A stretch of DNA of 64,000 nt from Opacimonas sp002292215 (GTDB lineage: Bacteria > Pseudomonadota > Gammaproteobacteria > Enterobacterales > Alteromonadaceae), in assembly GCA_943846745.1 (NCBI GenBank), contig OX044360.1:1612001-1676000 (forward strand), read 5' to 3'. Positions 26,769 to 35,334 of this stretch are shown here, piece by piece (position 1 is the first letter of the stretch; every line of letters begins with the position of its first letter). Below the pieces are notes generated by a model that worked only from the letters and a program-made list of their open reading frames with translations, did no database searches and was not told the DNA's origin. The position numbers were made by a program, and so were the translations under genes.

Positions 26769-27083
26769 TTAAACTAGTTCGCCGTTAGATTTGAAAAAAC
26801 GTACTTTCTTCTCATCTTCGAAACGGAAACCAACGCGATCTGCTTTACCCGTTGCTGGGTTAACAATCGCTACATTTGACACATGTAGAGAAGCTTCCTT
26901 TTCAACAATCCCACCTTGCTCACCCGCTTGAGGGTTAGGCTTAGTGTGCTTCTTGATAAGGTTAATACCTTCTACAACTATACGGTCTTCAGATGCCAGA
27001 ACGCTAAGCACTTTGCCTTGCTTTCCTTTATCCTTGCCTGCTAATACGACAATTTCATCATCACGACGAATTTTTCTAGCCAT
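26769..27083 (-). CDS. rplX: 50S ribosomal protein L24
   Basis: 104 residues: KIRRDDEIVVLAGKDKGKQG is the KOW motif, followed by VEGINLIKKHTKPNP. An assembly-initiating protein near the tunnel exit. 12 bases after rplN; the S8 control site of E. coli lies near the next junction (rplX-rplE). Confidence 0.98.
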   Translation of the reverse strand: MARKIRRDDEIVVLAGKDKGKQGKVLSVLASEDRIVVEGINLIKKHTKPNPQAGEQGGIVEKEASLHVSNVAIVNPATGKADRVGFRFEDEKKVRFFKSNGELV

Positions 27084-27095
27084 TATCGTGACTCC

Positions 27096-27464
27096 TTATA
27101 GTACTTCTGGGGCCAATGAGATGATTTTCATGAATGAATCTCCACGAAGTTCTCTCGTTACCGGGCCAAAAATACGCGTACCAATAGGTTGCTTGTTTGC
27201 ATTAAGCAAAACAGCTGCGTTGTTATCGAAACGAATGGTTGAACCATCAGCGCGACGAACGCCTTTCCTAGTACGCACCACCACTGCATTCAGGACATCA
27301 CCTTTTTTTACTTTACCGCGAGGAATTGCTTCCTTGACAGTAACTTTGATGATATCACCGATATGTGCATAACGGCGATGCGAGCCACCAAGAACCTTAA
27401 TACACTGAACCCTGCGAGCGCCAGAATTATCTGCCACATCCAGGTTAGTTTGCATTTGGATCAT
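27096..27464 (-). CDS. rplN: 50S ribosomal protein L14
   Basis: 122 residues: LDVADNSGARRVQCIKVLGG and TRIFGPVTRELRGDSFMKII are diagnostic. It is the first gene of the spc operon. In almost all gammaproteobacteria rpsQ lies directly upstream; here there is a 395-base gap and then rlmB, so the operon must have its own promoter. GGAG lies eight bases before the ATG. Confidence 0.98.
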   Translation of the reverse strand: MIQMQTNLDVADNSGARRVQCIKVLGGSHRRYAHIGDIIKVTVKEAIPRGKVKKGDVLNAVVVRTRKGVRRADGSTIRFDNNAAVLLNANKQPIGTRIFGPVTRELRGDSFMKIISLAPEVL

Positions 27465-27511
27465 GTTAGTGCTCCGCTGTTGAATTAAGACTCATTTTGA
27501 GCCATTTAACC

Positions 27512-27543
27512 GCTATCTACTTAGCTTTCGCTGAATAAATAGC
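27512..27543 (-). ncRNA. Leader hairpin of the spc operon mRNA
   Basis: On the minus strand a 14-bp stem (two G-U pairs, one C-A mismatch) is capped by a GAAA tetraloop: arms GCTATTTATTCAGC and GCTAAGTAGATAGC. It ends 47 bases before the rplN start. No T run follows, so it is not a terminator. A candidate regulatory or stabilising element; binding of a ribosomal protein is inference. Confidence 0.55.
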
Positions 27544-27569
27544 CTATTACCCCATAAAAAGGGTGCGTA

Positions 27570-27578
27570 AATATATCA
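27570..27578 (-). promoter_or_regulatory. Possible extended -10 promoter of the spc operon
   Basis: On the minus strand TGATATATT fits an extended -10 (TGn followed by TATATT). No good -35 is visible. A start about 7 bases downstream would give a leader beginning with an ACCC/GGGGT hairpin and then the 14-bp hairpin. The rest of the rlmB-rplN gap (27579-27754) is A+T-rich; I found no rpsQ remnant in it. Confidence 0.35.
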
Positions 27579-27754
27579 AAATTCAGGGGGAGAAGATAGT
27601 AATAATTGCAAATAATTTAAAGTTGGCACATTCCATGCGTTTTTATTATTTGTGTACGGATTCGCGAGGTATGCTTGGGGTATATATAATCAGTTTTTTA
27701 TATAAAGATACAAAGAATGCATTGTCAGGCAGTTGTTATATATCGGACTGGAAT

Positions 27755-27790
27755 AACAAACAGCTTGAATTATCCCAAGCTGTCTGTTGT
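27755..27790 (-). terminator. Terminator after rlmB
   Basis: ACAGCTTG and CAAGCTGT form a perfect 8-bp stem that extends imperfectly. On the minus strand TTTGTTATT follows. It lies about 70 bases past the rlmB stop and isolates the spc operon from rnr-rlmB transcription. Confidence 0.6.
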
Positions 27791-27859
27791 TCATATTTTA
27801 AAATGGTAAAATAACGCCTTTATCTGCTGGGCCATAGTACTGGTTTAAAAATACCTCTA

Positions 27860-28612
27860 TTAGCCGCGTTGACGTAAGATCTCATACAAACATATCCCTG
27901 TTGCAACAGATACGTTCAAACTTGATACAGTGCCATGCATTGGCAATTTAATCAGCTCATCACAACGCTCACGAGTTAGACGGCGCATACCTTTACCTTC
28001 AGCGCCCATAACCAAGGCAATAGGTCCATTCATTGTACAATCAAAGACACTTTGTTTGGCTTCGCCAGCTGTGCCTACTACCCAAATCGCTTTTTCCTGT
28101 AACTCTGCAAGAGTACGAGATAAGTTGGTGACTTGAATTAATGGGATCACATCAGCGGCGCCACAAGCGACTTTACGCACGGTTGCATTAAGTGATGCGG
28201 ATTTATCTTTGGTCACTATCACAGCATCCACCCCTGCAGCATCGGCACTACGTAACACTGCACCTAAATTATGCGGATCAGTAACGCCATCTAACACTAA
28301 CAAAAATGGCGCTTTGCCCATATTATGTGCATGCGTAATAATTTCATCTAGATCATTTTCTGATAACGTTTTAGCCGGCTGGGCACGTGCCACCACACCT
28401 TGATGAGATTCGCCTTGTGCTTTATCGTCTAATATTTTTTTATTACAAAATTGAATGCCTAAGCCGTTTTTGCGGGCGAGATTGATAAGGGTATGCAAAC
28501 GCTCATCATCACGCCCTTTGGCGATATAAATTTCCAAAATACGCTGTGGTTCGCGTTCTAATACTGCGGTTAATGCATGGATGCCGTATAACCATTCGTG
28601 TGTTTGTGCCAT
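27860..28612 (-). CDS. rlmB: 23S rRNA (guanosine-2'-O)-methyltransferase
   Basis: A 250-residue SPOUT methyltransferase that modifies G2251 of 23S rRNA in E. coli. The N-terminal substrate-binding domain (YGIHALTAVLEREPQ) is followed by the knot with LVLDGVTDPHNLGAVLRSAD, VMGAEGKGMRRLTRERCDEL and SLNVSVATGICLYE. It follows rnr with a 31-base gap, the usual rnr-rlmB pair. Confidence 0.96.
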   Translation of the reverse strand: MAQTHEWLYGIHALTAVLEREPQRILEIYIAKGRDDERLHTLINLARKNGLGIQFCNKKILDDKAQGESHQGVVARAQPAKTLSENDLDEIITHAHNMGKAPFLLVLDGVTDPHNLGAVLRSADAAGVDAVIVTKDKSASLNATVRKVACGAADVIPLIQVTNLSRTLAELQEKAIWVVGTAGEAKQSVFDCTMNGPIALVMGAEGKGMRRLTRERCDELIKLPMHGTVSSLNVSVATGICLYEILRQRG

Positions 28613-28643
28613 GAAGTTTCTCGTGTGTTAATTTTTGTTTAAA

Positions 28644-31052
28644 TTATTTTTTATTCGTATTGCGGGATTGTTTACGTTTTTTCTTATCACGCGCCGCACC
28701 GGGTTTCTTTTTACCTTTAGCTGGCTTATCAGCCTTTGCTTTCCCAGCCCCACCGGCTTTGCCCTTAGGCTTACTGCCCGAAGGTTTATCTGATTGACTA
28801 GTTGAACGTTTACTGCGTTTTTTGGCACGCTCTTCATGATCGACGCCGTCTAAAACTAAATCAATCTTGCGATCATCTAAATTAACCGCAGCAACTTTAA
28901 CATCTAAGCTATCGCCTAATCGAAAGACGCGACCAGTATGTTCACCCTTCAGCGTTTGTGTCACATTATCAAAAACATAATAGTCTTTGCCTAGAGCGGT
29001 CACATGAATAAGGCCATCAATGCCGAATTCACCAATACGTACAAACAAACCAAAGTTAGTGACACTGGCTACCACGGCGGGGAAGCTATCGCCGACATGA
29101 TCTTGCATAAACTCACACTTGAGCCAATCAGAGACATCACGAGTGGCATCATCAGCACGTCGTTCAGTCATAGAACATTGCTCACCGAGACTTTCAACTT
29201 CTTCAACTGAGTAGGCTTTACCGCCCGTTTTAGATTTACGCTGGGCTTGTTTATCGACAATCGCTTTAATTGCACGGTGCACAACTAAATCAGGATAGCG
29301 ACGGATCGGAGAGGTAAAATGTGCATATTCCTCTAACGCTAAACCAAAGTGGCCAATATTTTCATAATCATACACAGCCTGTTTCATACTGCGCAGTAAC
29401 ATGGTTTGGAGTAATTCACTATCGGGACGGTTACGAATTTTATTGACGACTTGTGTAAAGGCATGCGCTGATGTATCGCCTTTTAATTGATGTGAGATCC
29501 CTATTTCACCTAAATAGGTGGTAAAAGTCAGTAAACGATCTTCATCTGGCTTGTCATGGACTCGATAGAGTGCTTCGGCATTGTTAGCCAAAATATATTT
29601 CGCTGCACAGACATTCGCCATGATCATGCATTCTTCGATAAGTTTGTGTGCATCGTTGCGTTCTATTGGAACCACATTTTCAATTTTGCGTTGCGCATTA
29701 AAAACAAATTTCGTTTCTTTGGTTTCAAATTCAATCGCACCGCGGCCATCACGCGCGTATTTTAACGCATTAAATAACTGGTGAAGATTAAATAAATCGG
29801 GCACATGAGCTTGATAACGCTCGGTTAATTCTGGATCGTTATCGAGAATTTTGGCTACTTTGGTGTAGGTTAAGCGTGCTTGTGAACGCATTACCGCTTC
29901 ATAAAACTTATAATCGGTACAGGCACCCATATTATCTATGGTCATTTCACACACCATACATAAGCGGTCTACTTGAGGATTAAGTGAACATAACCCATTC
30001 GACAACACCTCAGGTAACATGGGGATCACTTGCTCAGGGAAATACACTGAGTTACCGCGCTCTATCGCTTCAACATCCAGTGCAGTGCCTGGACGTACGT
30101 AATGAGATACATCAGCAATGGCAACATACAAGGTGTATCCAACCTTCTGTCCATCTTTGTGAATAGGCCGGCAATAAACGGCATCATCAAAATCTCGGGC
30201 ATCTTCGCCATCAATCGTGACAAGAGGTAGTTCACGCAAATCTACGCGACCTTCTTTTGCTTGTTCAGGCACATCAGCTTCTAGATTAGCAACTTGCTTT
30301 GTCACTGCTTTGGGCCACTCATGTGGAATATCAAATGTGCGCAATGCCATCTCGATTTCCATACCCGGTGCCATGTGTTCACCCAGTACTTCAACAATTT
30401 TTCCTGTGGCACTTGCTTGTCGTGAAGGGCGTTTAATAAATTCGACAACAACAATATGTCCTTGCCTTGCACCCTTCGCGTCTTGGGGACCAATATAGAT
30501 TTCATGGTTTATGCGACTATCATCAGGAATAACCACACCGACACCATGTTCGATGAAATAACGGCCGACAATAGCTTCAGCGCGAGGCGTAATGACTTTA
30601 GTCACACGTGCTTCTTCACGACCTTTGCGATCCACGCCTTTACTCACGGCTTGGACAATATCACCGTGTACGACTTGTTTCATTTGTGAAGCGGATAAGT
30701 AGAGATCTTTGTCTTCGCGGCTTGTAAATAAGAAACCAAAGCCGTCACGATGCCCGATTACACGTCCCTCGATAACTTCATCAAGTGCTTGTAAATCGTA
30801 TTTCTTTTGGTTGGTAAACGTTAGTTGGCCTTCTCGTTCCATCGCACGCAGGCGACGTTGTATCCCGATTTTCTGTTCATCAGAATGGGCGTCGGTTAGT
30901 TCACACACTTGCATGAACGATAGCGGTTGTTGCTCGGTTTTGAATAAGGTTAGTAAGTGCTCCCGACTAGCGACGGGATTTTCATACTTCTCTTGTTCCC
31001 GTTTAAAATGCGGGTCATCACTCATAGAGTTTGGATTTTTTTTATCTGTCAT
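28644..31052 (-). CDS. rnr: Ribonuclease R
   Basis: An 802-residue 3'-5' exoribonuclease that degrades structured RNA. Domains in order: N-terminal helix-turn-helix, two cold-shock domains, the RNB catalytic domain with the acidic cluster VTIDGEDARDFDDAVYC, an S1 domain (about 635-720) and a Lys-rich basic tail of about 75 residues that helps open duplexes. It is important in the cold for related bacteria. No ribosome site is obvious before the ATG. It lies 71 bases after motX on the same strand. Confidence 0.96.
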   Translation of the reverse strand: MTDKKNPNSMSDDPHFKREQEKYENPVASREHLLTLFKTEQQPLSFMQVCELTDAHSDEQKIGIQRRLRAMEREGQLTFTNQKKYDLQALDEVIEGRVIGHRDGFGFLFTSREDKDLYLSASQMKQVVHGDIVQAVSKGVDRKGREEARVTKVITPRAEAIVGRYFIEHGVGVVIPDDSRINHEIYIGPQDAKGARQGHIVVVEFIKRPSRQASATGKIVEVLGEHMAPGMEIEMALRTFDIPHEWPKAVTKQVANLEADVPEQAKEGRVDLRELPLVTIDGEDARDFDDAVYCRPIHKDGQKVGYTLYVAIADVSHYVRPGTALDVEAIERGNSVYFPEQVIPMLPEVLSNGLCSLNPQVDRLCMVCEMTIDNMGACTDYKFYEAVMRSQARLTYTKVAKILDNDPELTERYQAHVPDLFNLHQLFNALKYARDGRGAIEFETKETKFVFNAQRKIENVVPIERNDAHKLIEECMIMANVCAAKYILANNAEALYRVHDKPDEDRLLTFTTYLGEIGISHQLKGDTSAHAFTQVVNKIRNRPDSELLQTMLLRSMKQAVYDYENIGHFGLALEEYAHFTSPIRRYPDLVVHRAIKAIVDKQAQRKSKTGGKAYSVEEVESLGEQCSMTERRADDATRDVSDWLKCEFMQDHVGDSFPAVVASVTNFGLFVRIGEFGIDGLIHVTALGKDYYVFDNVTQTLKGEHTGRVFRLGDSLDVKVAAVNLDDRKIDLVLDGVDHEERAKKRSKRSTSQSDKPSGSKPKGKAGGAGKAKADKPAKGKKKPGAARDKKKRKQSRNTNKK

Positions 31053-31123
31053 AGCGCTAGTATACAGGTACTCATCGAATTGCGCTAATTCGAAATATTA
31101 TTGCGTTGTTGATACGCTAAAAT

Positions 31124-31909
31124 TTAATATTGCCGCATGACTGTTCGGGCTGATTTGATCACCGATGGACTCATTTTTTGCTCCAATGCATCCATCCTTG
31201 TACTCACTTTATTGCGATAGGTTTTATCTGCGGATACCGTCTGATATAGCCACACATAGACATTTTCATAATCATAAGGAGAACCATGCCCTGCGATTAA
31301 TAAATCAGCTAATTGTATCAGTGCCGGTTTACTACCTAATGCAGCAGCTTCTTTAAAATAACGCACGGCTAACGGGGTATCTTGCGTCACTAATATACCA
31401 TTAGCATGATAGCGTCCTAGATGCTCAAATGCAGCTGGTAAACCTTGAGCTGCAGCTAAACGCATATAATCAATCCCCAATTCTGCATCACGATTGACGC
31501 ACACGCCCCATGCCAGCATATCACCCCATAAAAATTGATAGCTTGGGATCGTGAGAATTTCTGCTCGAGCTTGAATATCACGTACCAGTTGACAACGATC
31601 CGCTTGAACTCTTTGCAAATGCGTATTCTGATTAATCATGCGAATTAATTCATCTTGCGAATATAATTGAATGGCACTGATGTCGCCGTTATCGATTTTA
31701 CCGTCATAACTTGGTTGAGCATTATTGGCTACAGATTCTTCGGCTGGTTGCACTGCCATATATTGATCATCAATGACCCCATCGAACTGCCCTTCGAGAC
31801 CATCAGTTGCTGTGATCTCTTGAGCTTGAATGTTCGCTATATTGAATATACCGCTTAAACTTAGCATTAAGATAAGCCACAGCAACAAATAACGTAGCCC
31901 GATTATCAT
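31124..31909 (-). CDS. motX: Sodium-driven flagellar motor protein MotX (Sel1-repeat protein)
   Basis: A 261-residue exported protein. A signal peptide covers about residues 1-30. The mature part has the MotX signature LYSQDELIRMINQNTHLQRV, then DRCQLVRDIQARAEIL, SYQFLWGDMLAWGVCV and Sel1-like repeats (LGIDYMRLAAAQGLPAAFEHLG and a second copy ending KPALIQLADLL). MotX with MotY forms the T ring of polar Na+-driven flagella. I start at ATG 31909, which has GGAG upstream. Location beside rnr is seen in vibrios too. It implies the host swims with a sodium motor, although no other flagellar gene is in the window. Confidence 0.85.
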   Translation of the reverse strand: MIIGLRYLLLWLILMLSLSGIFNIANIQAQEITATDGLEGQFDGVIDDQYMAVQPAEESVANNAQPSYDGKIDNGDISAIQLYSQDELIRMINQNTHLQRVQADRCQLVRDIQARAEILTIPSYQFLWGDMLAWGVCVNRDAELGIDYMRLAAAQGLPAAFEHLGRYHANGILVTQDTPLAVRYFKEAAALGSKPALIQLADLLIAGHGSPYDYENVYVWLYQTVSADKTYRNKVSTRMDALEQKMSPSVIKSARTVMRQY

Positions 31910-32065
31910 GTAATTCTCCACTGGTCCTAGTACATCATTATTTGCGTCATTATCTCTAATTACGTTATCGGCACATGAAATATTATATTTAATTTACTCA
32001 ATAGTGATCAATCTGCCACAGGCTTTGGTATAATTTGCACACATAAACAACCCGGCTAATTTAAT

Positions 32066-33580
32066 ATGCAATACAAAGACCTGAGAGATTTTATTCAGCA
32101 ACTTGAAGCACAAGGTAAATTACTGCGCATCACCCAACCTATTTCGACCGATTTAGAAATGACTGAAATCGCAGATCGTACTTTACGTGCTGGTGGCCCT
32201 GCTCTGTTGTTTGAAAATCCAGTCGGTCATACTATGCCGGTGTTAGCGAATTTATTTGGTACACCTGAACGCGTGGCCCTGGGAATGGGTCAGTCCTCCG
32301 TTGCAGCACTTCGGGATGTAGGAAAACTTCTGGCTTATCTTAAAGAACCCGAGCCACCGAAAGGATTAAAAGATTTATGGAGTAAAATCCCTGTATTTAA
32401 GCAAGTCTTGAATATGCCTGCGAAAGTTGTAAAAAAAGCCCCATGTCAGGAACATGTGATTAGTGGTGATGAGGTTGACCTGTCAAAATTGCCAATCCAA
32501 CGTTGTTGGCCGGGTGATGCTGCCCCATTGATTACTTGGGGATTAACTGTCACCCGCGGACCTCACAAAAATCGTCAAAATCTGGGTATTTATCGGCAAC
32601 AAGTCATCGCCAAAAACAAAGTTATTATGCGTTGGTTATCCCATCGCGGTGGGGCATTGGATTTTCGTGAGTGGTGTGAATTGTATCCAGATAAGCCCTA
32701 TCCAGTATCAGTAGCATTAGGCGCAGACCCGGCTACCATTCTTGGCGCTGTCACCCCCGTTCCTGATACGTTATCAGAATATGCCTTTGCAGGTTTATTA
32801 CGCGGCAGCAAAACTGAAGTCACCGCGTCTATCAGTAATGATTTACAAGTGCCAGCCAATGCTGAAATCGTCCTAGAAGGCTATATTATGCCGGGCGAAA
32901 CAGCACCTGAAGGCCCTTATGGCGATCATACTGGCTATTATAATGAAGTTGATGAGTTTCCAGTATTGACGGTCACCCACATTACTCATCGCACCAATCC
33001 CATTTATCATTCAACCTATACCGGCCGTCCACCTGATGAGCCTGCTATACTGGGTGTGGCATTAAATGAAGTGTTTGTGCCGATTTTGCAAAAACAATTT
33101 CCTGAGATCACCGATTTTTATTTACCACCTGAAGGTTGCTCATACCGAATGGCAATCGTGACGATTAAAAAGCAATATCCCGGTCATGCGAAGCGCGTTA
33201 TGCTAGGCGTCTGGTCGTTTTTACGTCAATTTATGTACACTAAATTTGTAATTGTTTGCGATGATGATATTGATGCGCGTAACTGGGATGATGTTATTTG
33301 GGCGATTACTACCCGAATGGATCCGTCCAGAGACACAACTTTGATAGATCATACACCAATAGACTATTTAGATTTTGCCTCACCTGTGTCAGGCTTAGGG
33401 TCTAAGATGGGCATGGATGCAACTAATAAGATGCCTGGCGAGACAGATCGCGAATGGGGTGAACCGATAGTGATGGATCCTCAAGTCATTGCCAAAATAG
33501 ATGGACTCTGGGATGAACTTGGGATTGATGCGTTAATTCCAACAGGTCAGCCACACACACATACAACTAAAAAGAACTAA
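32066..33580 (+). CDS. ubiD: 4-hydroxy-3-polyprenylbenzoate decarboxylase
   Basis: A 504-residue prenylated-FMN-dependent decarboxylase of ubiquinone synthesis. Recognisable from MQYKDLRDFIQQLEAQGKLL, the FMN/metal region NLGIYRQQVIAKNKVIMRWL, APEGPYGDHTGYYNEVDEFP and TTRMDPSRDTTLIDHTPIDY. It depends on the cofactor made by UbiX. Followed by fre after three bases, as in E. coli. It diverges from motX across 156 bases that should contain both promoters. Confidence 0.96.
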   Translation: MQYKDLRDFIQQLEAQGKLLRITQPISTDLEMTEIADRTLRAGGPALLFENPVGHTMPVLANLFGTPERVALGMGQSSVAALRDVGKLLAYLKEPEPPKGLKDLWSKIPVFKQVLNMPAKVVKKAPCQEHVISGDEVDLSKLPIQRCWPGDAAPLITWGLTVTRGPHKNRQNLGIYRQQVIAKNKVIMRWLSHRGGALDFREWCELYPDKPYPVSVALGADPATILGAVTPVPDTLSEYAFAGLLRGSKTEVTASISNDLQVPANAEIVLEGYIMPGETAPEGPYGDHTGYYNEVDEFPVLTVTHITHRTNPIYHSTYTGRPPDEPAILGVALNEVFVPILQKQFPEITDFYLPPEGCSYRMAIVTIKKQYPGHAKRVMLGVWSFLRQFMYTKFVIVCDDDIDARNWDDVIWAITTRMDPSRDTTLIDHTPIDYLDFASPVSGLGSKMGMDATNKMPGETDREWGEPIVMDPQVIAKIDGLWDELGIDALIPTGQPHTHTTKKN

Positions 33581-33583
33581 TTT

Positions 33584-34285
33584 ATGCAAACACAGCAATT
33601 ACACGTCGAATCCATTAGCACTGTTGCTAACGACGTTTACAAAATCATCCTCACTTGTTCTGAACCTTTACAATATCAAGCAGGTCAGTATTGCATGATC
33701 GTGATGGGTGAAGGCGATTGCCGCCCATTTTCAATTGCCTCATCTCCCAGTGAGAGCAACAAGATTGAATTGCATATTGGTGCGGTACCAGCAAACGCTT
33801 ATGCATGGGATGTGTTGAGTGTGATGCGTGAAACGGGTCTTATTACGGCACAAATTGCCCATGGCGATGCATTCCTTCAACCCACAAGCCAGCCTATTGT
33901 GCTCATTGCTGGAGGTACTGGCTACTCTTACGCAAAATCAATTATCCATGAATGTGTTGCTCAGCAATTAACCCAAGATATTCATTTATATTGGGGCGCA
34001 AAATCATTAGAACAAATTTACGAAGCTGATGAGTTAAGTGCGCTTGCAAGTCAGCATGCAAACATCCATTTTCACCCTGTGTTGGAACATGGTGGTAAAG
34101 ATTGGCAGGGAAAAACGGGGTTAGTTCATCAGGCTGTGTTAACAGATATCGCAGATGAAATAGCAGAGTATCAAATTTATATTGCAGGTCCATTTGCAAT
34201 GGCTAAAGTGGCACGTGATGATTTTGCTGCTGCGGGCTTACCTAGTGATGCATTGTTTGGGGATGCGTACGCATTTTTAGACTAA
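33584..34285 (+). CDS. fre: NAD(P)H-flavin reductase
   Basis: A 233-residue ferredoxin-reductase-fold enzyme reducing free FMN/FAD with NAD(P)H. The flavin motif RPFSIASSPSE and the nucleotide-binding LIAGGTGYSYAKSII are clear. Reduced flavin may serve ribonucleotide reductase activation, iron release, or UbiX/UbiD flavin chemistry, which would explain its conserved pairing with ubiD. Confidence 0.93.
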   Translation: MQTQQLHVESISTVANDVYKIILTCSEPLQYQAGQYCMIVMGEGDCRPFSIASSPSESNKIELHIGAVPANAYAWDVLSVMRETGLITAQIAHGDAFLQPTSQPIVLIAGGTGYSYAKSIIHECVAQQLTQDIHLYWGAKSLEQIYEADELSALASQHANIHFHPVLEHGGKDWQGKTGLVHQAVLTDIADEIAEYQIYIAGPFAMAKVARDDFAAAGLPSDALFGDAYAFLD

Positions 34286-34320
34286 TCCGTATTACCTAGC
34301 CCAACTAAATCTTAGGCATA

Positions 34321-34350
34321 AAAAAACCGTGCATTGAACACGGTTTTTTT
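34321..34350. terminator. Bidirectional terminator between fre and the csp gene
   Basis: AAAAAACCGTG, a 7-base loop and CACGGTTTTTTT. It ends ubiD-fre (plus) and the cold-shock gene (minus). Confidence 0.93.
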
Positions 34351-34367
34351 TACTATTCTAAACTGAA

Positions 34368-34577
34368 TTAGATAGCGTTTACGTTCGCAGCTTGAAGACC
34401 TTTTTGTCCGTCTTCAATTTCGAAAGAAACTTTTTGGCCTTCTGGAAGCGTTTTGTAACCTTCAGACTGGATAGCACGGAAATGTACGAATACATCCTTG
34501 CCGCCATTATCTTGAGTAATAAAACCATAACCTTTATCGGCATTGAACCACTTTACAGAACCTGTAACTATAGACAT
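34368..34577 (-). CDS. CspA-family cold-shock protein
   Basis: A 69-residue single OB-fold nucleic-acid chaperone. RNP1 KGYGFI and RNP2 VFVHF are present, along with the GSVKWFNADKG start. AAGG precedes the ATG. The long leader with its own promoter (about 155 bases untranslated) resembles cold-induced cspA genes rather than constitutive csp genes. Confidence 0.95.
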   Translation of the reverse strand: MSIVTGSVKWFNADKGYGFITQDNGGKDVFVHFRAIQSEGYKTLPEGQKVSFEIEDGQKGLQAANVNAI

Positions 34578-34608
34578 ATGTGTAACCTTAAATCTTTAAA
34601 TATAAATA

Positions 34609-34657
34609 AAACGCCTTTGCGTATCCTTGCTCTCATTTAGGGTGCTTATAGGCGTTT
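34609..34657 (-). promoter_or_regulatory. Structured leader of the csp mRNA
   Basis: AAACGCCT (34609-34616) and AGGCGTTT (34650-34657) are perfect inverted repeats 33 bases apart, in the untranslated leader just ahead of the ribosome site. They may take part in a temperature-responsive fold like that of E. coli cspA; the comparison is by layout only. Confidence 0.4.
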
Positions 34658-34741
34658 GTCTTATATATTACTCCAGAATTTACACTCTGTTAAGACCAAT
34701 AAGGCTCGAACAAATAATCATGCCTAAGCGAGAACAAGGAT

Positions 34742-34769
34742 ATAATAACATCGACAATTTATTAATCAA
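34742..34769 (-). promoter_or_regulatory. Promoter of the csp gene
   Basis: On the minus strand: -35 TTGATT (34764-34769), 16 bases, -10 TATTAT (34742-34747) with TG one base before it. The start near 34735 gives a leader of about 155-160 bases, very close to the 159 bases of E. coli cspA. Confidence 0.6.
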
Positions 34770-34836
34770 AGGTTTAATTTTAATCAATAAACGTCAATAT
34801 TGATTTAGATCAGTAAATTTCATTGTTATATTTTTG

Positions 34837-35334
34837 CTATGGCGTCAGCGACCTTTCGCCACGAGCAAGCCCGCAAACACCAGTTCTAGCTGACTCTACG
34901 ATAGTTGAACTATTACCTAAAGTGGTAATAAATGCATTTAGTTTTTCAGATGCCCCGGTTAACTCAATAGTATAATTCACCGCACTTACATCTAATATTT
35001 TAGCCCTGAATATATCAACATTACGCATAATTTCACTGCGTGCGGCTTCACTATTGGCGACGACCTTAACCAAAACCAGTTCACGTTCTACGTGAGCAGC
35101 TTCCGTTAACTCAGTCACTTTTAGGACATCAATAAGTTTGTTCATCTGTTTGATGATTTGCTCTATGACCTTGTTATCGCCTTGCGTTGCAATCGTTAAG
35201 CGGGACAGACTCGGATCGTCTGTTTCAGCTACACACAAAGAATCAACGTTATATCCACGTTGTGAAAACACGCCTACAATTCTTGATAATGCTCCAGGTG
35301 CATTTTCCATTAATACAGAAATAATTCGTCTCAT
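34837..35334 (-). CDS. ilvH: Acetolactate synthase III small (regulatory) subunit
   Basis: 165 residues (E. coli 163). The N-terminal ACT domain MRRIISVLMENAPGALSRIV binds valine and gives feedback inhibition; the C-terminal domain follows. Its ATG overlaps the ilvI stop (TAATG), so the two subunits are made together. Confidence 0.96.
   Translation of the reverse strand: MRRIISVLMENAPGALSRIVGVFSQRGYNVDSLCVAETDDPSLSRLTIATQGDNKVIEQIIKQMNKLIDVLKVTELTEAAHVERELVLVKVVANSEAARSEIMRNVDIFRAKILDVSAVNYTIELTGASEKLNAFITTLGNSSTIVESARTGVCGLARGERSLTP

Noticed and set aside
26944..27372. 142-codon plus-strand frame across rplX and rplN
   Set aside because: Antisense to two highly conserved ribosomal genes; its composition is that of a mirrored frame and it has no ribosome site.
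27563..27814. 83-codon plus-strand frame in the rlmB-rplN gap
   Set aside because: It contains the rlmB terminator and the probable spc promoter, has no ribosome site, and its sequence looks like translated A+T-rich spacer.
28628..28837. Lys/Val-rich 69-codon frame at the rnr 3' end
   Set aside because: Alternative frame of the basic repeat-like RNase R tail; the rnr frame explains it.
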